A stretch of 8,267 nt of DNA from JBAXSK01 sp044358815 (GTDB lineage: Bacteria; Cyanobacteriota; Cyanobacteriia; Pseudanabaenales; Pseudanabaenaceae): positions 1 through 8,267 of the forward strand of contig JBIKNH010000194.1 of NCBI GenBank assembly GCA_044358815.1. Reading direction: 5' to 3'. This document shows positions 1 through 4,828 of the stretch, one piece after another. Under the pieces are notes generated by a model that saw only the letters and a program-made list of their open reading frames with translations, did not search any database and was not told the DNA's origin. The position numbers and the translations under genes are program-made. Each line of letters begins with the position of its first letter. Positions within the stretch are counted from its first letter, which is position 1.

Positions 1-619
1 GATTTACAACGTACATCTCACCTACTGGAATTGATCCTAGAAAAGTGTCTGATGGAATACCAAGTGCTTTTGCCACATTGTTAATGCGCTGTGCTATTTG
101 TCTGTATTTTGAGTAATACTCTTCAAGTTTAGAGATGTCTTTCAAAAGAGTAGAAAGGTCAGGCTGTGGACTTCTACCTAGACCTGCGGCTCGTGCACAG
201 GTGTCAAGAACAGCATGTAGTCCACCTTGAGTACGAAGTTCAACAGCATTAAAAGTTGACCATGGAAGTGGAAGCTGACCTGGATTAAGACCGCTATGGC
301 ATAGAGGCATTAGATAAACTGGGGTTCCCCCATGATCTCTTGCTTGTAAGTAGCGAATCCAGCCTGCTCCAGCTTCAAGATTAATCCAGGGTCTTTCTAT
401 TGATAATGGACTTGCAAGAATGAGAATAACTTGCGCCGTAGCTAATGAATCTTCAACATTTTTCAGCCAAGATGTACCAGGCAAATTTGTGCTGCTATCT
501 GAAGACACAAATACATCAAGAGCACCAAGAAGATGCTGATCTAACAGCTCATCTCTGAGCTTCATTGCAAGCTCTTTTTCACTGTGTATGTGACTGAGAA
601 AGACTTTTGGTTTGGGCAT
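1..619 (-). CDS. TIR-domain protein (C-terminus off the left edge)
   Basis: The 206 codons visible from an ATG at 617-619 run open to the left edge, so the C-terminus is missing. Residues 5-10 (VFLSHI) plus the following acidic helix are the TIR box 1. Residues 62-71 (AQVILILASP) form the central TIR strand, and W78-I-N-L-E82-AG carries the conserved glutamate that is catalytic in NAD-cleaving TIR domains. The TIR domain ends near residue 145; residues 150-206 look like a helical linker into an unseen effector or sensor domain. No ATG, GTG or TTG lies upstream in frame before the TGA at 776-778, so this start is the only reasonable one. No clear Shine-Dalgarno is visible. Bacterial TIR proteins are often NADases in antiphage systems (Thoeris-like, CBASS, short Argonaute partners); which of these applies cannot be told without the C-terminus. 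The fold is confident, the role inferred. Confidence 0.88.
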   Translation of the reverse strand, partial: MPKPKVFLSHIHSEKELAMKLRDELLDQHLLGALDVFVSSDSSTNLPGTSWLKNVEDSLATAQVILILASPLSIERPWINLEAGAGWIRYLQARDHGGTPVYLMPLCHSGLNPGQLPLPWSTFNAVELRTQGGLHAVLDTCARAAGLGRSPQPDLSTLLKDISKLEEYYSKYRQIAQRINNVAKALGIPSDTFLGSIPVGEMYVVN

Positions 620-751
620 AAGGGTAAGTAAAGAAGCAAATTTTGTAATTTTTGACGTATTAAAAGCAACTAGTCTAACCTTATCTCTGATAATACTAAA
701 GTCACTACTAGCGTTTACATTTCGAGAAACGGAAAAATTCTGTCTAGTACG

Positions 752-779
752 ACTATAAGAGATATAGGGTGAATGTCAA
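752..779 (-). promoter_or_regulatory. Sigma-70-type promoter of the TIR gene
   Basis: On the minus strand, a perfect -35 TTGACA (plus-strand 774-779) is followed after 16 bases by TATAGT (752-757), a five-of-six match to the -10 consensus. Transcription would start near 745, leaving a leader of about 125 bases before the TIR start codon. The spacer is occupied by one arm of an inverted repeat, so the promoter is probably repressible. This is a pattern call without experimental support. Confidence 0.6.
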
Positions 780-802
780 GGTTATACCTAATCACCCTAT
801 AT
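762..802. repeat. 11-bp perfect inverted repeat over the TIR promoter
   Basis: ATATAGGGTGA (762-772) and its exact reverse complement TCACCCTATAT (792-802) are separated by 19 bases. Inside the loop lies a second small palindrome, AGGT-tat-ACCT (779-789), touching the -35 box. One arm fills the spacer between the -35 and -10 boxes and the other lies just upstream of the -35, which is the usual geometry of a dimeric repressor or a pair of operator sites. A transcribed hairpin is less likely because the promoter lies within it. Confidence 0.6.
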
Positions 803-841
803 AGTGTGTTACAGTCCGTTAAGGCATTAAGGAGTAACATT

Positions 842-919
842 TTACAACCATTCTTTCCTTTGCTCGATAAATCCTTCTTCTGAAACTGGATTGCTAAATG
901 CTGCCATTGCATCCCTTAA
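842..919 (-). pseudogene. Short coding-like remnant, unknown
   Basis: A 26-codon open stretch on the minus strand, bounded by TAA at 920-922 and TAA at 842-844, reads as plausible protein (AMAAFSNPVSEEGF, then IEQRKEWL). Its amino-acid makeup resembles real coding sequence more than random AT-rich translation, but I do not recognise the family. It could be a fragment of the gene that once filled this region, or chance. Confidence 0.22.
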
Positions 920-1013
920 TTACTCAATACACTGTAAGGCTAACTATCACTTGTTTCATAACCGATCAATTTTTGGTGGTCGGTGTGCATGGGCTTACTC
1001 CATCCAAATAGAT

Positions 1014-1153
1014 TTATTCATCAGATTCCTCTTGATTTAATGCCTCATACTCTTCCGGTGTAACCCAATCAAACTGAATTTGCATTAAGCGATAGCTGAA
1101 CTTAATTAAGATTACAACTTCTACACCAAGACTTACTGTACTGAAGTAGAACC
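1014..1153 (-). pseudogene. C-terminal gene remnant cut by a palindromic repeat
   Basis: Reading leftwards from the edge of the repeat at 1154, the minus strand is open to a TAA at 1014-1016 and encodes a protein-like tail (SLGVEVVILIKFSYR, then QFDWVTPEEYEALNQ and an acidic end). The only in-frame ATG is at 1083-1085, which would leave 23 residues. The frame continues upstream into the repeat and meets a TAA there, so the original 5' part is missing. Family not recognised. Most likely the end of a gene truncated by the repeat, less likely a tiny gene starting at 1085. Confidence 0.4.
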
Positions 1154-1245
1154 GTAGGTTGGGCTGAAGGAAGTGAAACTCAACAAATTAAGGTAAGGTC
1201 AGAAATAAAGGCAATGTTGGGTTTCGTCACCTCAACCTAGCCTAC
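1154..1245. repeat. 92-bp palindromic cyanobacterial repeat element (copy 1)
   Basis: The element starts GTAGGTTGGG and ends CTAGCCTAC. The left 32 bases (1154-1185) and right 31 bases (1215-1245) are imperfect inverted repeats of each other, around a 29-base AT-rich core, so it can fold into a long hairpin. It looks like a small non-autonomous mobile element of a type widespread in cyanobacteria. No coding capacity. The first 59 bases recur at 2472-2530 with three mismatches in the same orientation. Confidence 0.75.
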
Positions 1246-1361
1246 AAGATCTCCCAGTCGTTACCGAATAATCTTTGCTGTGTGGTGGGGTCTATATCTG
1301 ACATAAACGCATCAAGCATAAAGGCATCAAGATTATTGGAATGTATGTGATGCCGAATATA
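1242..1361 (-). pseudogene. C-terminal coding remnant ending in the repeat, unknown
   Basis: From a TGA at 1362-1364 the minus strand is open for 39 codons and ends DPTTQQRLFGNDWEIL. The stop TAG (1242-1244) is supplied by the edge of the palindromic repeat. A 15-base tandem duplication (1302-1316 and 1317-1331, one mismatch) encodes LDAFM twice. The composition is protein-like, but I do not recognise the family. The only ATGs are internal (1317-1319 and 1302-1304), so this is probably the tail of a gene whose front is lost. Confidence 0.35.
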
Positions 1362-1373
1362 TCAGACAAAAGA

Positions 1374-1403
1374 GGTGCGTTACATTTCATAAACGCACCC
1401 TAC
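1374..1403. repeat. Short palindromic repeat, GGTGCGTT type
   Basis: GGTGCGTT (1374-1381) pairs exactly with AACGCACC (1392-1399) around a 10-base loop, followed by CTAC. Read on the minus strand it starts GTAGGGTGCGTT, a palindrome family commonly dispersed in cyanobacterial intergenic regions. It marks the point where the HAD-like remnant next to it stops resembling protein. Confidence 0.65.
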
Positions 1404-1566
1404 GGAGACTGCCCCCCAACCTGCCGAACGATGAGTTATTAATAGGACTTTAATTCCTGCTGATTGTAAATCCAGAAGAGTGGAGATGAAATTAGAAGAG
1501 AATTTCCCATTTTGGGTAAGAGTGAGTGCTATCAACATCAGAAGTAATGAGGTGAATATTTAATAA
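1404..1566 (-). pseudogene. Broken N-terminus of a HAD-type hydrolase
   Basis: On the minus strand, one frame reads NIHLITSDVDST, matching the HAD motif I (DxDGT, here DVDST). A second frame continues LTQNGKFSSNF and GIKVLLITHRSAGW, matching the sequence that normally follows in cyanobacterial HAD-superfamily phosphatases. The two frames are separated by a 4-base tandem duplication (GAGTGAGT on the plus strand, 1520-1527); removing one copy joins them exactly. No start codon is left at the 5' end (TTA TTA AAT), and the 3' end runs into the palindromic repeat after the tryptophan codon at 1416-1418. Start lost, frameshifted and truncated, so a dead gene. The family call rests on recalled motifs, not a search. 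Confidence 0.55.
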
Positions 1567-1663
1567 AGTGCTTTAATTGAGGGGGGATAGTGGCATGGTG
1601 TTATGATATAAATAAATGTGTTGACAGCCATAAATTGTAAGTCACAGTGCAGGCAGCAAAAAT

Positions 1664-1915
1664 ATGAAGTTAAAAAAGCTAACCAAAAATTTAGGCTTGG
1701 GACAGTCAAAAAGACGGACTTCCTTGGACTTTAATATTTTGAGCGATCGCGTTACGGTAACGACAAATGTTACTGAAAAAAATTCAGTTATGCTGAAAAA
1801 TTTTCTTGATTTTTTGTGGAATGACGCAAAGAAAAATCCTTTGAATTTAGTCTCTTATACGAGTGAGATGGATGCTAGAGTTTCGGCACTTACTGAGGGA
1901 GTTGAAATAGATTGA
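1664..1915 (+). CDS. PrlF-like antitoxin of a PrlF/YhaV pair
   Basis: An 83-residue protein directly upstream of the YhaV-like toxin. Residues 47-59 (FLDFLWNDAKKNP) and the end GVEID (79-83) match the C-terminal toxin-contacting part of PrlF antitoxins, where FLxFLxxDxxxNP and a GV(E/D)ID-type ending are typical. The family normally begins with an AbrB/SpoVT-like DNA-binding hairpin; E. coli PrlF has 111 residues, and here about 25 N-terminal residues appear to be missing. The ATG at 1664 is the first start after an in-frame TAA at 1631-1633. No clear Shine-Dalgarno. The stop overlaps the toxin start, so translation is coupled. Expected role: bind and inactivate the toxin; autorepression may be weakened if the DNA-binding part is incomplete. 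The pairing makes the call solid, the sequence match alone less so. Confidence 0.72.
   Translation: MKLKKLTKNLGLGQSKRRTSLDFNILSDRVTVTTNVTEKNSVMLKNFLDFLWNDAKKNPLNLVSYTSEMDARVSALTEGVEID
1743..1750. other. HIP1 octamer GCGATCGC
   Basis: The highly iterated palindrome 1 of cyanobacteria occurs once in the window, inside the antitoxin gene. I found no second copy. Its presence supports a cyanobacterial origin, and its rarity argues against the most HIP1-rich lineages. Confidence 0.7.
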
Positions 1916-2349
1916 TAGAGGTCAATGGATGGAAAATCTACTTCCACAGTGTTTTTAATAAGCAGTTTCAAGAGCTTATCGAGAGTTCGGTTAAGTTTAA
2001 AGAAAAGGATACGCCTAAACAATACAAGGAGCGTTTTAAGCCTAAGTTGCTGAAAGCTTTACAAAGAGCAATTAAGGAGTCTATTCCTAATGATCCTCTT
2101 AGTAAGGATTTTGAGCTTAGAGGGAATTTGAGCGATTATAGACGGGTTAAGTGGGTTGGTATTTTTGATCGATATCGATTGTTTTTTAGAGTTGATGTAG
2201 AACAGAGTTCGATTGTGATTCTTTGGTTGGGATATCCGAGGAATGAGGGTGGGAAGAATGATTGTTATAGGGTTTTTGGGAAGATGGTTAAGAAAGGTGA
2301 TTTTCCTTCTGATGTTGAGCAGTTGATCAAAGGATCTAACATTTTTTAG
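1912..2349 (+). CDS. yhaV: YhaV-family toxin (RelE-superfamily ribonuclease)
   Basis: A 145-residue protein of the same length class as E. coli YhaV, which is a ribonuclease toxin acting on mRNA in the cytoplasm and is neutralised by PrlF. Recognisable family blocks in order are VNGW (4-7), a charged helical region, RVKW (78-81), DRYRLFFR (86-93), the strand IVILWL (101-106) and DCYRVFGKMVKKGDFP (117-132). All are intact, with no frameshift, so the toxin is probably active. Translation starts at TTG (1912-1914), four bases overlapping the antitoxin's end; the conserved VNGW block comes right after it, which supports this start. The gene ends four bases into a convergent remnant on the other strand. 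Stabilisation of the surrounding island or abortive defence are plausible roles, both inferred. Confidence 0.88.
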   Translation: MIEVNGWKIYFHSVFNKQFQELIESSVKFKEKDTPKQYKERFKPKLLKALQRAIKESIPNDPLSKDFELRGNLSDYRRVKWVGIFDRYRLFFRVDVEQSSIVILWLGYPRNEGGKNDCYRVFGKMVKKGDFPSDVEQLIKGSNIF

Positions 2350-2471
2350 TTTTGAATGTTGATTGAGCCATCATGGGGGAGTTTGTCCCATTCGTCAGGG
2401 GCAACTTGTGACTGAATTTCTTTGACGCGATTTAATAGGTCGAGAATTCCGTTTGTTTTTGTTTTAGAACA
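2346..2471 (-). pseudogene. Truncated cyanobacterial small hypothetical protein
   Basis: The minus strand from the repeat edge at 2472 down to a TAA at 2346-2348 encodes a tail reading GILDLLNRVKEIQSQVAPDE, then WDKLPHDGSINIQN. This pattern (ILDLLxRVxxIQxQV, then EWxKLPxD) recalls the ends of small conserved cyanobacterial proteins of unknown function. The 5' end passes into the repeat, where only TTG codons (near 2501) could start a hybrid of about 52 residues. I read it as a gene end left after truncation by the repeat. Its stop codon overlaps that of the toxin on the opposite strand. Confidence 0.5.
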
Positions 2472-2530
2472 GTAGGTTGGTTTGAAGGAAGTGAAACCCA
2501 ACAAATTAAGGTAAGGTCAGAAATAAAGGC
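2472..2530. repeat. Palindromic repeat element, partial copy 2
   Basis: These 59 bases match 1154-1212 at 56 positions in the same orientation, starting GTAGGTTGG and ending AAATAAAGGC. The right-hand inverted arm present in copy 1 is missing; the sequence switches directly to the end of the nuclease/SEC-C gene, whose TAG begins on the last base of the match. So this is a half element, truncated at the gene boundary. Confidence 0.75.
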
Positions 2531-4692
2531 TATTGTTTGAAGCAGCACTTCTTGTATTTTTTACCGCTCCCACATGGACATTTTTCATTACGCCCTACTT
2601 TCTTAGGTTGTCTAGTTGCAGGGACAAAATTAATCTTATTTTTTCCTTTAATGTCCTGATGCTTGGGCAAATCTTTCACTAATTCATCCATTTCATTAGA
2701 CTGAACCCATTCGTATTCTTTATTTACAATAAATCTTAGTATCGGAACTTTTTGCCCAATGCAAATCCCAAACCATGAGTTTGCTTTTTGTGTGTACTTC
2801 CTTAGTTCACAGTGACTTTCTAAATGAGACAGTGATACAGATTCATGATCATCATTGCAATGGATAGTCAAACCTACTCCCCCCTCAATTATTGCAAGAG
2901 TTAGATCATGATTCTGACTATCATTTCTGCCTCGCTTAATTAATTCAGCAATACCATTGTTTATTACTTCAATCTTATTACCGCTCAGTGAAAGCAATGT
3001 GAATCCAAGGCTAATTGTTGCAGGGTGTTCAAGCTTATCTATATCCTTTATTATTTGATCGAATATCGTTCCTTTGTACTTTGTTAAAATTCCTTCTGGA
3101 GTATCTGAGCCTGGGGTGCCATCTCGTCTTACTAGCATCGCAACATCAAGATCAACACATATATCATCCTCAATTATCAGCTTTGTATGCTCATCATCCA
3201 CCCACAAATTCTGTTTCAAATGATAAGAAAGAATGTTTAGTTCATGAGCAGATAAAACTTTTTCGCCATAAGATGTTCGTCTATTTACATAACTCAAGAA
3301 ATACAAGGGCGACTGCAACATCTCCGTCATTACATCAAGCAAAAAAACATCCATTACAAATGGAGGTTTTATATTTTTAGTTTCTTGGAATTTTAAAAAC
3401 TGCCTTGCTTGGAATGAGAGAGCTGGATAATGCTCAGAAATCACACAAAAAGGATAAATTTCCTTATACTCTCGATTAATATTTAGCTCTTTTCCACTCT
3501 CATCAACAAGCTTATACTTTTTATCGTTTAATAGCGTGGCACACAAATAAGCTTGGTCGTAAGCATCCTGAATAGCTTTCTTAAAATCAGACTGTAAGCT
3601 GTTATCATTACCTTTACGTGAAGCAATAGTCAGCTTCTTTGACTTTGCCTGTAGAATTATTGCTCTGTCAGCGAAAACGACCAACACATCAATTTCACCA
3701 GCCTTGTCTTTAGAATTGTAGATATCAATATTTGTAAATACGCGATCCTCACCAAATACAAGCTTCAATCTCTCAGCAGAAAAGTTTTCAGTAAATTCAC
3801 CTCTATGCTGCATAGCCATAGAACGATAGGCTGCATCATCGTTAAACCAAAAAAATGGTGTTTCATATAATGCCTGCACCAAACTATAAATTTGAAATAA
3901 TAAATATTCATCCCCTGGGAGTCGAATAACTGGATAGGCATTTTGAGGATTAAAGTCATATAGGGAGTTGAATTCATCAATACAAATAGATGCTACGAAT
4001 GACTCAATGACAGATTTTACGGTATCAATTGCAATATTTGAGATAGCACTAATTTCTTTTGCAGTAAACTTATACACTGGAAGAAAAGTCCATTCGCTAG
4101 GATCTTTATCAAAGATTTCTCGCGCTACGTTATTAGTTTTATAGTTTTGTAGAGATTGTAATGATGTCACAACATCAATTATTTGCTGAATAGAAAATCC
4201 TTTATTCCTCAAGAACCAATCGTTATCTTTTTCGTATTTTATCTTTGAAATGTCTCTATATTGAAAAGGGTAAGCACTCTCTCCACTATAAAAAATCGCC
4301 TCTCTCAAGACTAAGCCATCTCTAAATGGATTGGAATCCTTATCCCTAGCTTTACTTTGATCAAATATGTATTCGATTGACTGCATCATAGATAGATGAA
4401 TTTCCTCAAGTAAAGAATTTGTTTTATCAATGTAACTTTGAATTATCTCAGGTGATGGCAAGTTTATATCTAGCTGTTTTTTGCAAGCAAGTCCTATAAG
4501 AGTTGATATTTCAGTTCTTACCAAAAAATCTGAGTGCCACCGAAGCATATCCTCTGGAGTTAAAGTATCAGAATATCCAACTGTGTCGTTCTGATAGCAA
4601 AGGTATGCAATTGCATGAACGTATCCTGGAGAAGCGCATATTTCAGCTAACTCGGCAAAAATCTCGCATTCTTTTCTGACCGTCTCCTTCAC
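2530..4692 (-). CDS. Large PD-(D/E)XK nuclease-like protein with C-terminal SEC-C motif
   Basis: A 720-residue protein with no signal peptide or membrane segment. Residues 1-290 are mostly helical and unrecognised. Residues 297-355 carry a nuclease-type core: RGE at 297-299, then GEID (332-335), two hydrophobic strands and QAK (348-350), fitting the E...D...(E/Q)xK pattern of PD-(D/E)XK folds such as NERD and Mrr-like domains. A conserved-looking SRKGND...DFKKAI helix follows (358-374). Residues 400-690 are unassigned. The end CPCGSGKKYKKCC (705-717) is a SEC-C zinc motif, as at the SecA C-terminus, but nothing else resembles SecA. The GTG start (4690-4692) has GGAG nine bases upstream and an in-frame TAA before it. 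Own promoter; AT-rich compared with the HerA gene upstream. A DNA- or RNA-targeting defence role is inferred; the substrate is unknown. Confidence 0.75.
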   Translation of the reverse strand: MKETVRKECEIFAELAEICASPGYVHAIAYLCYQNDTVGYSDTLTPEDMLRWHSDFLVRTEISTLIGLACKKQLDINLPSPEIIQSYIDKTNSLLEEIHLSMMQSIEYIFDQSKARDKDSNPFRDGLVLREAIFYSGESAYPFQYRDISKIKYEKDNDWFLRNKGFSIQQIIDVVTSLQSLQNYKTNNVAREIFDKDPSEWTFLPVYKFTAKEISAISNIAIDTVKSVIESFVASICIDEFNSLYDFNPQNAYPVIRLPGDEYLLFQIYSLVQALYETPFFWFNDDAAYRSMAMQHRGEFTENFSAERLKLVFGEDRVFTNIDIYNSKDKAGEIDVLVVFADRAIILQAKSKKLTIASRKGNDNSLQSDFKKAIQDAYDQAYLCATLLNDKKYKLVDESGKELNINREYKEIYPFCVISEHYPALSFQARQFLKFQETKNIKPPFVMDVFLLDVMTEMLQSPLYFLSYVNRRTSYGEKVLSAHELNILSYHLKQNLWVDDEHTKLIIEDDICVDLDVAMLVRRDGTPGSDTPEGILTKYKGTIFDQIIKDIDKLEHPATISLGFTLLSLSGNKIEVINNGIAELIKRGRNDSQNHDLTLAIIEGGVGLTIHCNDDHESVSLSHLESHCELRKYTQKANSWFGICIGQKVPILRFIVNKEYEWVQSNEMDELVKDLPKHQDIKGKNKINFVPATRQPKKVGRNEKCPCGSGKKYKKCCFKQ

Positions 4693-4701
4693 AAATACTT
4701 A

Positions 4702-4705
4702 CTCC
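4702..4705 (-). promoter_or_regulatory. Ribosome binding site for the GTG start
   Basis: GGAG on the minus strand lies nine bases before the GTG at 4690-4692. Together with the in-frame TAA just upstream it fixes the start of the nuclease/SEC-C gene. Confidence 0.6.
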
Positions 4706-4764
4706 AAATACTATGATTTTGAAAGCTTAACTATGTATTATATATAAAAATTATGTTTAGGATG

Positions 4765-4792
4765 ACTATAGAGGTTACAGATTAAAAGTCAA
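4765..4792 (-). promoter_or_regulatory. Sigma-70-type promoter of the nuclease/SEC-C gene
   Basis: On the minus strand TTGACT (4787-4792) is followed after 16 bases by TATAGT (4765-4770), each a five-of-six match to consensus. The start point would be near 4758, giving a leader of about 65 bases. A second AT-rich -10-like TATAAT (4737-4742) lies closer to the gene but has no good -35. The boxes and 16-base spacing nearly equal those of the TIR promoter. Confidence 0.55.
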
Positions 4793-4828
4793 GTCACGAC
4801 ATCATTAAATTTTATCACTCTACTTCCC

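Larger units (their letters stand above)
620..1663. other. Gene-free degraded region with remnants and repeats
   Basis: This stretch between the TIR gene and the antitoxin holds no intact gene. It contains the TIR promoter and its inverted repeat, four minus-strand coding-like remnants, and two palindromic repeats, each listed separately. Stop codons break every remnant within about 60 codons. It reads as a gene graveyard, typical of the junctions of accessory islands. From about 1567 to 1663 I see only AT-rich leader sequence for the toxin-antitoxin genes, including a TATGAT at 1602-1607 that could be a -10 but lacks a convincing -35. Confidence 0.6.

Noticed and set aside
715..912. 65-codon minus-strand open frame upstream of the TIR gene
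   Set aside because: It covers the inverted repeat and the TIR promoter, has no recognisable domain, and a different frame of the same DNA (842-919) looks more protein-like.
1621..1626. Perfect TTGACA as promoter of the toxin-antitoxin genes
   Set aside because: No acceptable -10 lies 15-19 bases downstream (1644-1649 is ACAGTG).
2560..2580. SEC-C motif suggesting a SecA translocase subunit
   Set aside because: Only the last 20 residues resemble SecA; no helicase motifs are present and the rest is unrelated.
3015..3380. 121-codon plus-strand open frame inside the nuclease/SEC-C gene
   Set aside because: It lies opposite a clearly coding frame, is rich in His, Leu and Ser with no domain, and has no start signals.
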